From positions 61,887 to 125,886 of the forward strand of contig JANQLB010000091.1 of the NCBI GenBank assembly GCA_028280805.1: 64,000 nt of DNA, read 5' to 3'. Origin of the DNA: Tissierellales bacterium (GTDB taxonomy: Bacteria; Bacillota; Clostridia; Tissierellales; VENL01). Position numbers and translations under genes: made by a program. Positions 17,164-26,194 of this stretch are shown in pieces. Positions within the stretch are counted from its first letter, which is position 1, and each line of letters opens with the position of its first letter. The notes beneath the pieces are model-generated. The model ran no database searches, had not been told where the DNA came from, and worked only from the letters and a program-made list of their open reading frames with translations.

Positions 17164-18450
17164 GTGAATTATCCAATAATTTTAGTTCCTGGATTGTTGG
17201 CATCCATGGGAGATGATATAGTATCTGGAACTGGTGATTTTGATTTTGGATTAGCCCAATATGCGTATGAACCTATGTTAGAAAATCTTCAGACAATGGG
17301 CTTTAAGAGAGATCAAAATTTATTTGTAGCTTTTTATGACTGGAGAAAGCAAAATCGACTTAGTGCTGAAAAATACTTGATTCCTACAATAGAAAAGGCA
17401 AAAAATCAAACGGGAAGCAAGAAGGTTAATCTAGTTTGTCATAGTATGGGTGGTCTGGTAGCAAGAGCATATATACAGAGCAATTTATATAAATATGATG
17501 TAGATAAGCTTATAATGATTGGAACGCCAAACGCTGGAGCTGTAAAGGCCTATTATTTCTGGCAGGGTGGTGAAATACCCAGCAACGAAGGATTCGGTAA
17601 TTTATTTCATAACCTTCTTTGGGAAGGTTATACTTGGCTTCACAAGATTTTTAAAGGATTAAGAGATAGTATTACTGTAAAAAGACAGCTAGTACCTTCT
17701 GTAAAAGAGCTGTTACCTAGTAAAAACTACGGAGATTTTTTGTTTACTGTTAAAAATAATAGTTATGGTGACTTTATTCCTCAAGATAGAATGGTAGAAC
17801 AGAATACTTTCTTAAATGATCTAAACAACAGATTTAGTGAAATTTATAAAAAAGGAGTTAATGTCTATTCAATAGTTGGTAATGGTGTAAAAACAGAGAG
17901 GTTTATAAGGGTAGTAAAAAACAATAGAGGTAACTCACCCGAATGGATTGATGGAAAGCCGGATGATGTAGTATATACTGACAGTGGAGATGGTACTGTA
18001 ATTACCGAAAGTGCTACAGCTATTTATGGTAAAACAAACTATATACAGGGTGACCATTTAGAAATATTGAAAAACTGTAAAGATACTTTGGCTATGATAC
18101 TTAATAAAAGAATTCATAATAGAAGACGTTTTAATAATACACGAAAAAAGCATAGCCTATGTACAATACTAGCCAGAAACTCAAAAGAAATATATATGGA
18201 GTCAAAAGGTCGAAAAGTCGACATTAAAAGTATTCAAAATAGAAGGTATGGTAATTTAGTAGTAAATAATATTGGTAAAAGTATTTCCAGTATAATTATA
18301 AACTTAGAAGAAATAAATAATGTAAAAATAACCTTCATACCTATGAAAGATAAAAAAAGCAATATTTTAGTTTTAAAAAGATCAGATACTAATGATATAA
18401 ATGAGAGAAATGAAATTCAGACATCAGATGTTTTTACCTTAGAGATTTAG
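17164..18450 (+). CDS. LCAT-like lipase/acyltransferase (alpha/beta hydrolase)
   Basis: 428 residues. The alpha/beta hydrolase core begins 'YPIILVPGLLAS', has a Trp in the oxyanion region ('FYDWRKQNRLSAEKY') and the nucleophile elbow 'VNLVCHSMGGLVARAYI'. 'SGDGTV' supplies the likely acid and 'GDHLEILKN' the histidine. This order resembles the lecithin-cholesterol acyltransferase/PGAP1-like group. No signal peptide is seen, so it is probably cytosolic. The last 100 residues are basic and unlike the hydrolase core. It has a GTG start after GGGAAGTGG and is followed by a terminator. Confidence 0.83.
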   Translation: MNYPIILVPGLLASMGDDIVSGTGDFDFGLAQYAYEPMLENLQTMGFKRDQNLFVAFYDWRKQNRLSAEKYLIPTIEKAKNQTGSKKVNLVCHSMGGLVARAYIQSNLYKYDVDKLIMIGTPNAGAVKAYYFWQGGEIPSNEGFGNLFHNLLWEGYTWLHKIFKGLRDSITVKRQLVPSVKELLPSKNYGDFLFTVKNNSYGDFIPQDRMVEQNTFLNDLNNRFSEIYKKGVNVYSIVGNGVKTERFIRVVKNNRGNSPEWIDGKPDDVVYTDSGDGTVITESATAIYGKTNYIQGDHLEILKNCKDTLAMILNKRIHNRRRFNNTRKKHSLCTILARNSKEIYMESKGRKVDIKSIQNRRYGNLVVNNIGKSISSIIINLEEINNVKITFIPMKDKKSNILVLKRSDTNDINERNEIQTSDVFTLEI

Positions 18451-18521
18451 TTTGCGGATTTAAGTTCTTAAGGCTATATTCTGCTTATTTAAATTGAATA
18501 AATAATCATGTTGTAAAGAAT

Positions 18522-18560
18522 AATAGATTTTAGGACATATGTCTTAAAGTCTATTTTTTT
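18522..18560 (+). terminator. Terminator after the lipase gene
   Basis: A 15-17 bp stem starting 'AATAGATTTTAGGACAT' and closing 'GTCTTAAAGTCTATT' runs into a T7 tract. Confidence 0.85.
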
Positions 18561-18575
18561 GAAAGGGTGATTTTT

Positions 18576-19505
18576 ATGAAGAAGAGAAGAATTAATGAAT
18601 CTATAGTTTCCATAACCAAAAATCAAAATGAAGAACAATCATTGGTTGAGTGTTTAGACAATTTACCTATGGATAAAATAATTAAGAAAGATGATAGAGT
18701 TGTCATAACCCCAAATTGGGTAAAAGCTAAGCTGCCTCATACAGCAGCAGTTGTAGGACCTAAAACTCTAGATAAGCTTATAAAAAAAATACAATCTTAC
18801 AGCCCAAAGGATATTATAATAGCCACCGGTTCAGGAGGAGATGCCACAGATAAGGTCATGGAATATGTGGGATACGATAAGGTTATTAGCAGAAATAATG
18901 TAAGATTTGTAGATTTAAATTATGGACCATATACACAAATAGAACTAAATCATAAATATCCTTCTTCAACTAAAATAAACAAACTATACGATGAAGTAGA
19001 TGTAATAATATCATTTACTCAGCTTAAGGTTCACGAAGAGGCTACAATTAGTGCAGGTATGAAAAACATAGCACTAGGATGGCCGCCTGCACAAATACAT
19101 GGTTTTCCTAAAAAAAATCTTGGTATACATGAAAATTTACATAACTTTATTGTTGCTATGATAGAGAAGCTTCCTATTGACCTTACAATTATAAGTGCTG
19201 ACAAAACAATGATTGGTACAGGCCCATCTATGGGAAAAGCAGTTGATACTCCGGGAATTATAATTGCAGGTACTGATCCGGTTGCTTGTGATACAGTTGG
19301 AGCAAGACTATTAGGATTTTTACCTCAAGGTGTACATTATATATACGAAGCTTACAAGAGAGGATTAGGAGAAGCAAAGCTTGAGTATGTTGACATGAGA
19401 GGAATAAGCTTAAAGGAAGCTGAAACTATATTTAGTCAAAAAGCCTATAATCAAAAAATAGCTTTAGATGAAAATGGATTTAAGAGTTTACATGGAAATC
19501 AATAG
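18576..19505 (+). CDS. DUF362 family protein without ferredoxin domain
   Basis: About 309 residues. It shows DUF362 features: 'DRVVITPNWVKAKLPHTAAV', 'IIATGSGGDATDKVM', 'DVIISFTQLKVHEEATISAGMKNIALGW' and 'GTDPVACDTVGARLLGF'. It lacks the 4Fe-4S motifs found in the second DUF362 protein of this window. The function of the family is unknown. The track starts at a GTG at 18567; the ATG at 18576 is correctly spaced from AAAGGGTG. It is monocistronic, after the upstream terminator. Confidence 0.82.
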   Translation: MKKRRINESIVSITKNQNEEQSLVECLDNLPMDKIIKKDDRVVITPNWVKAKLPHTAAVVGPKTLDKLIKKIQSYSPKDIIIATGSGGDATDKVMEYVGYDKVISRNNVRFVDLNYGPYTQIELNHKYPSSTKINKLYDEVDVIISFTQLKVHEEATISAGMKNIALGWPPAQIHGFPKKNLGIHENLHNFIVAMIEKLPIDLTIISADKTMIGTGPSMGKAVDTPGIIIAGTDPVACDTVGARLLGFLPQGVHYIYEAYKRGLGEAKLEYVDMRGISLKEAETIFSQKAYNQKIALDENGFKSLHGNQ

Positions 19506-19621
19506 TCGCTACTATTTTAACTCTTACTTTGAATTAATTTACCGTTTTTTAACTTATAAAATCTAGATTATGATATACTTATTTTAAGTTTTTAACACAT
19601 ATATGTAGAGAGGATGGTTTT

Positions 19622-20083
19622 TTGAAAGAAAAAATAATTGGTCCATTTTTGAAGTCTAGTAAAGAAATAATTATGCAGGTAGGAAATATAACAATAGAAG
19701 AAGAGCATCCTTACACTAATAAGGATGTTGTTCTTAATAATAACATTGGAGTAATAATTGGTTTAACCGGATCAATAAAAGGTCAAGTTATGATTAATAT
19801 ACCAGAAGACATTGGTAAAAAAATTGCTTCCAACATGATGGGAGGAATACCGGTTGCTGCGTTTGATGATATTGCAAAGAGTGCTATTTGTGAACTGGGT
19901 AACATCATTGTGGGTAATGCAGCCACAGGTCTTTATGACATGGGATTAAAAGTTGATATAACATCTCCAAGTATTATAGAGGGTAAAGGGATGACCTATA
20001 ATGTTGGAAATCAAGATATTTTAACTCTGCCTTTTAACACTGAAGATAATCAAATACAACTTCATGTATCCATAAAAGAGTAA
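19622..20083 (+). CDS. CheX-like protein (orphan)
   Basis: 153 residues. It follows the CheC/CheX/FliY phosphatase fold: an early beta region with 'GVIIGLTGSIKGQVMINIP' and the helix 'DIAKSAICELGNIIVGNAA', which contains the E..N phosphatase signature. CheX dephosphorylates CheY-P, but no chemotaxis or flagellar gene is near, so it may act on another response regulator. The start is TTG, with AGAGGATG upstream. The next gene, trmL, follows after 17 bases. Confidence 0.8.
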   Translation: MKEKIIGPFLKSSKEIIMQVGNITIEEEHPYTNKDVVLNNNIGVIIGLTGSIKGQVMINIPEDIGKKIASNMMGGIPVAAFDDIAKSAICELGNIIVGNAATGLYDMGLKVDITSPSIIEGKGMTYNVGNQDILTLPFNTEDNQIQLHVSIKE

Positions 20084-20100
20084 TGTAAAGAGGTGAATTT

Positions 20101-20571
20101 ATGTCAATAAATATTGTACTTGTAGAACCAGAGATTCCGCATAATACCGGTAATATAGCAAGAACGTGTTCAGCCACAGGGTCAGCTTTACATCTAGTAA
20201 AGCCTTTAGGGTTTTCAATTAATAACAAATATCTTAAAAGAGCAGGATTAGATTATTGGGAATTACTAGATATTACATATTATGAATCTTTAGATGATTT
20301 TTTTAATAAAAATCCGGAAGGAAAATTTTTTTATGCAACTACAAAGGGAAGTAATTTATACACAGATATGAAATTCTCAGATAACTGCTTTTTGTTATTT
20401 GGTAAAGAAACAGCCGGCCTGCCTAAAGACTTATTAAATGCTAATAAAGATAAGAGTATGAGGATTCCTATGATGAAAGATGATAATGCAAGGTCTTTAA
20501 ATCTATCAAATGCTGTAGCCATAGTAATATATGAAGCTTTAAGACAAAATAATTTTTTAAACTTGTTATAA
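20101..20571 (+). CDS. trmL: tRNA (cytidine/uridine 34 2'-O)-methyltransferase
   Basis: 156 residues of the SPOUT class. It methylates the ribose at wobble position 34 of tRNA-Leu species. Conserved pieces are 'EIPHNTGNIARTCSATG', 'LHLVKPLGF', 'LLFGKETAGLPKDLL' and the knot segment 'RSLNLSNAVAIVIYEALRQ'. AGAGGTG precedes the ATG. Confidence 0.93.
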   Translation: MSINIVLVEPEIPHNTGNIARTCSATGSALHLVKPLGFSINNKYLKRAGLDYWELLDITYYESLDDFFNKNPEGKFFYATTKGSNLYTDMKFSDNCFLLFGKETAGLPKDLLNANKDKSMRIPMMKDDNARSLNLSNAVAIVIYEALRQNNFLNLL

Positions 20572-20605
20572 GAATTATTGATGTAAATGAGAAAGGGGCT
20601 TTTAA

Positions 20606-22207
20606 ATGTCGGTGTTGTTTAGTACTTTAGGAGGCTTAGGTCTTTTTTTATATGGTATTAGAGTTCTAGGAACCGGACTACAGAAGGTGGCTGGAGAGAG
20701 ATTAAAAAGGTTAATGGAAATCTCAACAAACAAAAAGATTGTAGCGGTTTTTGTTGGTATAGCCAGTACAATTTTAATTCAAAGCAGTACAGCAACGAGT
20801 GTTATGGTAGTAGGCTTTGTTAATGCCGGTATTATGAATCTTACTCAAGCGATTAGTATAATGATGGGAGCAAATATTGGTACAACAATAACGACTCAGA
20901 TTATTGCTTTTGAACTGATTAATATTGCTCTTTTAGTCATAGTTTTAGGAGTTGGAATATGGATATTTACTCCAAACAAGAGATGTAGAGAAATTGGTGA
21001 ATTGTTGATAGGCTTTGGGATTTTGTTTATAGGTATGGAATATATGAAATTAGGTCTAGCACCGCTAAAAGATTCTCAAATCTTTTTAGACATTTTATTT
21101 AGTTTAAAAAATCCATTTTTAGGTTTATTAGTGGGTTTTGGATTAACAGTCATTATACAAAGCAGTAGTGCAGCAATTGCTCTGCTTTTAGCACTTGGCA
21201 GTCAGGGAATTATTGATATAAACACTGCACTGCCTCTATTATTGGGAGCTAATATAGGAACTAGTGTTACGTCACTTCTTTCAAGTGTTGAAACCAGTAA
21301 AGAAGCTAAAAGGGCAGCTACTGCACATATGCTGTTTAATATTATAGGAGTTTTTATTTTTATTATATTTTTGATAAAGCCCCTTGAAAGTGTAGTACAA
21401 TATTTAACACCACTTAGTATTGAGCGACAAATAGCTAATGCTCATTCATTATTTAATATAGTGAATGTAATAATTCAGCTTCCATTTGTTGGTGTTATCA
21501 TATTCCTAACGAATAAAATTATCAAAGGAAAAAATAGTACCCAAGATAACTTTAAACACTTAGATTCGAGAATTATTGAAGCCCCGTCAATAGCTGTAAA
21601 TCAGGCTCTAAAAGAAGTAATAAGAATGGGTAAATTAGCACAGGAAAACTTAAAAACTTCTATAGAAGCTTTTATTAATCAAGATCAAGAGTTAACTCAT
21701 AAGGTATTTGAAAGAGAAAAGTTAATTAATAAACTGGAAAAGGAAATAACTGAATATATAGTTGACCTTACTAAAGCACCTTTAAGTCATGAACAGCATG
21801 CTACAGTTACCTCACTTCTGCACATAATTAATGATCTGGAAAGAGTAGGAGACCATGCCGATAATATAGCAGAATTAGCCCAATATACAATTGAAAATCG
21901 CTTTTGGTTTACTGATAAAGCTATAGAAGAACTAAAATTAATGTTTAATAAAGTTGAAATGGCTTTTAATCATTCATTAACGGCATTTAGCAAAAAAGAT
22001 ACAGCTATTGCAAAAAAAGTAATTCAGTATGAAGAGGAAATAGATTTAATGGAAAAAAAGTATAGAGCAAACCACATTGATAGATTAAATCAGCACGAGT
22101 GTTATCCAAGTTCTGGAATAGTGTTTCTGGATGCTATAAGTAACTTAGAGAGAATAGCAGATCATTCTTCAAATATTGCTTTATTAATTATAGATGAAAA
22201 TAATTAA
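20606..22207 (+). CDS. Na/Pi cotransporter (NptA/YjbB type) with PhoU-like tail
   Basis: 533 residues. Two inverted transport repeats each carry the QSS motif: 'IQSSTATSVMVVGFVNAG' and 'VIIQSSSAAIALLLALGSQG', with 'MMGANIGTTIT' and 'LLGANIGTSVTSLL'. About eight transmembrane helices precede a C-terminal helical PhoU-like domain from residue 330 ('DLERVGDHADNIAELA' and 'NLERIADHSSNIALL'). It probably moves phosphate coupled to Na+. AAAGGGG lies before the ATG. Confidence 0.9.
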   Translation: MSVLFSTLGGLGLFLYGIRVLGTGLQKVAGERLKRLMEISTNKKIVAVFVGIASTILIQSSTATSVMVVGFVNAGIMNLTQAISIMMGANIGTTITTQIIAFELINIALLVIVLGVGIWIFTPNKRCREIGELLIGFGILFIGMEYMKLGLAPLKDSQIFLDILFSLKNPFLGLLVGFGLTVIIQSSSAAIALLLALGSQGIIDINTALPLLLGANIGTSVTSLLSSVETSKEAKRAATAHMLFNIIGVFIFIIFLIKPLESVVQYLTPLSIERQIANAHSLFNIVNVIIQLPFVGVIIFLTNKIIKGKNSTQDNFKHLDSRIIEAPSIAVNQALKEVIRMGKLAQENLKTSIEAFINQDQELTHKVFEREKLINKLEKEITEYIVDLTKAPLSHEQHATVTSLLHIINDLERVGDHADNIAELAQYTIENRFWFTDKAIEELKLMFNKVEMAFNHSLTAFSKKDTAIAKKVIQYEEEIDLMEKKYRANHIDRLNQHECYPSSGIVFLDAISNLERIADHSSNIALLIIDENN

Positions 22208-22231
22208 GAATGACAATTGATGTAACAGAGG

Positions 22232-22251
22232 GACGCTTAAAGCGTCTTTTC
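22232..22251 (+). terminator. Short terminator after the Na/Pi cotransporter
   Basis: A compact 'GACGCTTAAAGCGTC' hairpin is followed by TTTT. Confidence 0.6.
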
Positions 22252-22340
22252 CCATGTTATGGATTTTATAGTTGAGAGATTTCCCATACAAATATATAAT
22301 ATATATAGTAAGGATTTTATATAAAGTGGGAGTGAGTAAA

Positions 22341-23189
22341 TTGAGTAAAATAAAAATTATTACCGATAGTGTCAGTGATTTGCCATCAGATTTAGTTTCA
22401 AAGTGGGACATAGAAGTAGTACCTCTGTCTATTAACTTTCAAGATGAAACATATAAAGACGGCATAGATATTACAAATGAGGTATTTTACAAAAAATTAA
22501 GGGAGTGTACTACACTGCCTACAACTTCTCAGGTAAATACGATAGAGTTCTTAGACATATATAAAAAATTCTATGATGAATATGATAACTTTATAGTAAT
22601 TACCATATCTTCTGAATTAAGCGGGACATATCAGTCTGCTGTTTCTGCAGGTGAAGCTCAGGAATTAAAAGATAAAGTTACAGTTATAGACTCTAAGGGT
22701 ATTACGTTAGGTCAGGGATTAATAGTTTTAGAGGCAGCAAGAATGGCTAAAAGAGGAGAAGAAAAAGATGCTATTATAAAACGAATTAATAATATGGTTA
22801 AAAAAATTGAATATATATTAGTGGTTGATACTCTTGAATATTTAAAAAAGGGAGGAAGACTCTCTGCCACTAAGGCGTTTGTGGGTCAGACTTTAAAAAT
22901 TAAGCCTGTTCTAACTATGAAAGACGGTAAGTTAATTCAATCAAATAAGATCAGAGGTAGGAAAAAGGTTATCAAGTGGGTAATAAAGCAAATTGAAAAA
23001 AGTCGAGTAGATCTCTCTACTCAGACAATTGGTATAAATCATACTGATTCTAAAGAATTTGCTCGTGAATTAGAAGAAAAAATACAAGAAAAATTTGCTC
23101 CGAAAGAAATTGTCTTTGGGGATGTAGGAGCTACAGTAGGTACGCATGCCGGACCGGGAGCAGTAGCTGTATATTTTGAAAAAAACTAA
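22341..23189 (+). CDS. DegV family (fatty-acid-binding) protein
   Basis: 282 residues from a TTG start ('SKIKIITDSVSDLPSDL'). DegV/FakB proteins bind a fatty acid and present it to a fatty acid kinase. Family blocks include 'EVVPLSINFQDETYKDG', 'TSQVN', 'ITISSELSGTYQSAVSA', 'LEYLKKGGRLSATKAF' and the C-terminal 'GATVGTHAGPGAVAVYF'. The track starts 23 codons upstream at 22272, but GTGGGAGTGA sits just before the TTG at 22341 and the extension has no site. The next gene starts 14 bases after its stop. Confidence 0.9.
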   Translation: MSKIKIITDSVSDLPSDLVSKWDIEVVPLSINFQDETYKDGIDITNEVFYKKLRECTTLPTTSQVNTIEFLDIYKKFYDEYDNFIVITISSELSGTYQSAVSAGEAQELKDKVTVIDSKGITLGQGLIVLEAARMAKRGEEKDAIIKRINNMVKKIEYILVVDTLEYLKKGGRLSATKAFVGQTLKIKPVLTMKDGKLIQSNKIRGRKKVIKWVIKQIEKSRVDLSTQTIGINHTDSKEFARELEEKIQEKFAPKEIVFGDVGATVGTHAGPGAVAVYFEKN

Positions 23190-23203
23190 GGAGGAAAAAT
23201 AAA

Positions 23204-24316
23204 TTGAGCAGCCAAGTATATTTTATTAACTTAAGAGCTAGCGGAAAGAAAGACAATATTCCAACTAAGCTCAGAAGATTATATGACAAAGCAGATATTA
23301 AAAAAACTTTAACTAAAGGAGATTCAACTGCTGTCAAGATACATTTTGGAGAAAAAGGAACTAATGCTTTTATTCATCCGGTCTTTGTAAGACAAATTAT
23401 TGATAAGATTAAAGAAAGTATGGTAAAGCCATTTTTAACAGATACTAATACATTATATACGGGTAGTAGAACAAATAGCCCTGACCATATACAAACTGCT
23501 ATTGAAAATGGATTCGCATATGCAGTTGTAAATGCTCCTATTATTATAGCAGATGGAATTTACAGTAAGAATTCTGTAGATGTTAAAGTAAATAAAAAGC
23601 ACTTTGATAGTGTAAAAATTGCAGGTGATATATACAACTCAAACTCAATGATTGTTTTAAGTCATGTTAAGGGTCATGGTATGGCAGGCTTTGGAGGTGC
23701 TGTAAAAAATTTAGCTATGGGCTGTGCAACAGCAGCAGGAAAACAGATTCAACATTCTGATGCTAAACCTAAAATTATTGATGAAGAATGTAACGGATGT
23801 AGCATATGTTCAAAGCATTGTCCTGTAGATTCTATAGGTATACAGAGTGGAAAATCAATTATCGATGCAGAACGCTGTATAGGATGCGGTGAATGTACTA
23901 CAGTCTGTCCTAAAAGAGCCATAGAGGTTCAGTGGAAGACTGATTACAATGTGTTCCTGGAAAAAATGGCTGAATATGCTTATGGAGCTGTTAAAAATAA
24001 AGCAGATAAAATTGCTTATATAAACTTTGTTATGAATGTAACTCCCATGTGTGACTGTGTACCGTGGAGTGATACTCCTATTGTCGGTGACGTAGGAATA
24101 TTAGCTTCTTTTGATCCTGTGGCAATTGATCAGGCGAGTTTAGATTTAATAAATCAGCAGATAGGTAAAGAAAATACTGCTCTTAAGAAAAATTTTCAAC
24201 CCGGTGAAGATAAATTTTTAGGGGTTCATGACCATGTAGATGGTAGAAAAATTCTAGACTATGGTCAATCTATAGGATTAGGTAATAGACAGTATGAGTT
24301 AATTGAAGTAAAATAA
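23204..24316 (+). CDS. DUF362 protein with two 4Fe-4S motifs
   Basis: 370 residues. The DUF362 body ('STAVKIHFGEKGTNAFIHP', 'HVKGHGMAGFGGAVKNLAMG') is followed by two ferredoxin motifs, 'CNGCSICSKHCPVDSI' and 'CIGCGECTTVCPKRAI', then 'SFDPVAIDQASLDL'. It is a likely electron-transfer protein of unknown partner. The start is TTG after GGAGGAAAAA. It is probably cotranscribed with DegV. Confidence 0.87.
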   Translation: MSSQVYFINLRASGKKDNIPTKLRRLYDKADIKKTLTKGDSTAVKIHFGEKGTNAFIHPVFVRQIIDKIKESMVKPFLTDTNTLYTGSRTNSPDHIQTAIENGFAYAVVNAPIIIADGIYSKNSVDVKVNKKHFDSVKIAGDIYNSNSMIVLSHVKGHGMAGFGGAVKNLAMGCATAAGKQIQHSDAKPKIIDEECNGCSICSKHCPVDSIGIQSGKSIIDAERCIGCGECTTVCPKRAIEVQWKTDYNVFLEKMAEYAYGAVKNKADKIAYINFVMNVTPMCDCVPWSDTPIVGDVGILASFDPVAIDQASLDLINQQIGKENTALKKNFQPGEDKFLGVHDHVDGRKILDYGQSIGLGNRQYELIEVK

Positions 24317-24387
24317 GATTACAGCATCGACAAAATACAACAAATATTATGAAAAGTATTATAGATTAAAAAAATATAAAAATAGTA

Positions 24388-24416
24388 TTGTATAAATAAA
24401 ACTTATATAATATAAT
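24388..24416 (+). promoter_or_regulatory. Promoter of the glycine reductase operon (P1)
   Basis: TTGTAT (24388-24393), a 17-base spacer and TATAAT (24411-24416). A second possible promoter lies just downstream: TTGACT (24433-24438) with TATAAT at 24454-24459 (15-base spacer) or TAATTT (17-base spacer). Either would start transcription upstream of the riboswitch. Confidence 0.6.
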
Positions 24417-24494
24417 ATAAAGCGAAGAGGATTTGACTAAGTTTTAACATAACTATAATTTCTTCTTAATAAATTAATATAAGCATAAACTGGT

Positions 24495-24676
24495 TGAAGG
24501 ATGCGGAAGAGATCACTTAAATGTGACGCCGAAGGAGTAAGTTGTAAAAGTCATGCCGATTTACAATGAAACTCTCAGGCAAAAGGACCGTGTTCTGACA
24601 GTTCTCTGGAAAGCGAATAGCACCGAAGGGGCAATTTTTGAAAAAGAAGAATCTCTCAGGTTTAGAACAGAGTGGA
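24495..24676 (+). promoter_or_regulatory. Tandem glycine riboswitch
   Basis: Two glycine aptamers lie in series. Aptamer I (about 24500-24597) contains 'GGAAGAGATC', 'GCCGAAGGAGTAA' and 'ACTCTCAGGCAAAAGGACC'. Aptamer II (about 24600-24676) contains 'CTCTGGAAAG', 'CACCGAAGGGGCAA' and 'AATCTCTCAGG' with 'AACAGAGTGG'. These are the conserved glycine riboswitch blocks. Bound glycine should stabilise the P1 helix of aptamer II (CTCTG with CAGAG). That competes with the overlapping terminator, which predicts an ON switch for glycine catabolism. Confidence 0.93.
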
Positions 24677-24720
24677 AAGGCACATACTAAATTTAGGTGT
24701 GCATTCTATTCTGTTTTTTT
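24666..24720 (+). terminator. Riboswitch-controlled terminator (expression platform)
   Basis: 'AACAGAGTGGAA..GGCACA' pairs with 'TGTGCATTCTATTCTGTT', followed by T7. Its 5' arm reuses the 3' strand of aptamer II P1, so the ligand-bound aptamer and the terminator are mutually exclusive. Confidence 0.8.
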
Positions 24721-24756
24721 GTTGTATTTTATTGTATCTAACTAGGAGTGGAATTT

Positions 24757-25137
24757 TTGAAAACAATCTTAATTACAAATAATCCTTTAGCACAGAAAAA
24801 ATTGTCGTCTAAGGTTGAAACACATTTTCATGATGTAGATTATACTAAAGTTCTTAAAATAGCCAGGGATTACATTCATAAAGGGTATAGGCTTCTTACC
24901 CATCCACTGTCCGGAAGTGTAAAACCTAACGAAACGCCTTATAAATCATTGATTATTCAAACAAGAGAACAAACTAAAATAGACATGGACTCTTTGTTAA
25001 TAATTGAACAAAGTCTAGATACTACTAAAAAATTTATAGATAATATGAAAACTCCACAGTGGAATGAAAGAATAAAGGAAGATTTTCAGACAATTGATAT
25101 ATCTTTAATAGAAAGCGTTTTAGATAGGATAATTTAG
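24757..25137 (+). CDS. grdX: GrdX family protein
   Basis: 126 residues ('KTILITNNPLAQKKL', 'ARDYIHKGYRLLTHPLSGSVKP', 'NETPYKSLII'). GrdX is a small protein of unknown function found at the head of glycine/betaine/sarcosine reductase operons, which is its position here right behind the riboswitch. The track uses a GTG at 24748 that overlaps the Shine-Dalgarno AGGAG; the TTG at 24757, 8 bases after AGGAG, is preferred. Confidence 0.85.
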   Translation: MKTILITNNPLAQKKLSSKVETHFHDVDYTKVLKIARDYIHKGYRLLTHPLSGSVKPNETPYKSLIIQTREQTKIDMDSLLIIEQSLDTTKKFIDNMKTPQWNERIKEDFQTIDISLIESVLDRII

Positions 25138-25207
25138 TTTTTAATATTTTTAAAATATATTAATTAATTTGAGGTAGTTAATTCAAATAACAAAAGAGGT
25201 GATAGTT

Positions 25208-26152
25208 GTGTCAAATATCTATGATGTTGTTATAATTGGAGGAGGACCTGCTGGTCTATCAGCCGGATTATATGCAGCAAGGGCAAATATGAAAACTTTA
25301 ATATTAGAAAAGGAAAGAGCAGGTGGGCAAATAGTAACTACTGAAGAAGTAGCAAACTATCCTGGTTCTATAGAACATGCCACTGGTCCTTCTTTAGTAG
25401 CAAGGATGGTTGAACAAGCAGATGAGTTTGGAGTTGAAAGAAAACTTGATGAAGTCGTTGAATTAAATCTGGAAAATAAGATTAAGGTTATTAAAGGTGA
25501 GAAAGCTGACTACCATACTAAGTCTGTAATTATTGCTACCGGTGCTAAACCAAGGTTATTAGGAGTTCCGGGAGAGAAAGAATTTACAGGAAAAGGCGTT
25601 TCTTATTGTGCAACATGTGACGGGGCGTTCTTTGAGGAACTGCCGGTTTATGTAATTGGTGGAGGAGATTCAGCTGTTGAAGAAGCAATTTTCTTAACTA
25701 AGTTTGCCAGAAAAGTAACTATTGTTCATAGGAGAGATGAATTAAGAGCTGCTAAGTCAATTCAAGAAAAGGCATTTAAAAATGATAAGATTGATTTTAT
25801 CTGGAATTCTGAAATTAAGGAATTAAGAGGCGAAGGTATATTAGAAGCTATGACTTTAGTTAACAGAGAAACTGGAGAAGAAACCGAGATTTTAGCTGAT
25901 GAAGAAGATGGAACATTTGGAGTATTTGTTTTTGTTGGATATACTCCACAGACTAAGTTATTTGAAGGTATAGTAGATATGGAAAAAGGATATATCAAAA
26001 CTGATGATAACATGAAAACAAATATAGAGGGATTATTTGCAGCCGGAGACTGTAGAGTTAAATCCTTAAGACAAGTTGTAACTGCTACAGCAGATGGAGC
26101 AATTGCAGCAGTACAAGCTGAGAAATATGTTGATAATAATTTTGAAGAGTAA
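25208..26152 (+). CDS. trxB: Thioredoxin reductase
   Basis: About 314 residues. FAD motif 'VVIIGGGPAGLSAGLYAARA', redox disulfide 'CATCDG', NADPH motif 'VIGGGDSAVEEA' and the C-terminal FAD segment 'GLFAAGDCRVKSLRQVVTATADGA'. It passes NADPH electrons through TrxA to the glycine reductase complex. AGAGGTG precedes a GTG at 25208; the track's GTG at 25199 overlaps that site. Operon-internal in the grd cluster. Confidence 0.93.
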   Translation: MSNIYDVVIIGGGPAGLSAGLYAARANMKTLILEKERAGGQIVTTEEVANYPGSIEHATGPSLVARMVEQADEFGVERKLDEVVELNLENKIKVIKGEKADYHTKSVIIATGAKPRLLGVPGEKEFTGKGVSYCATCDGAFFEELPVYVIGGGDSAVEEAIFLTKFARKVTIVHRRDELRAAKSIQEKAFKNDKIDFIWNSEIKELRGEGILEAMTLVNRETGEETEILADEEDGTFGVFVFVGYTPQTKLFEGIVDMEKGYIKTDDNMKTNIEGLFAAGDCRVKSLRQVVTATADGAIAAVQAEKYVDNNFEE

Positions 26153-26194
26153 TTTTTAGTTTAAGAATTAAATAAAAAATAGGAGGGGTTCATA

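Noticed and set aside
24317-24500. Sigma-54 promoter for the grd operon, suggested by the nearby rpoN
   Set aside because: No GG-N10-GC (-24/-12) element is visible; the sigma-A type TTGTAT-17-TATAAT fits.
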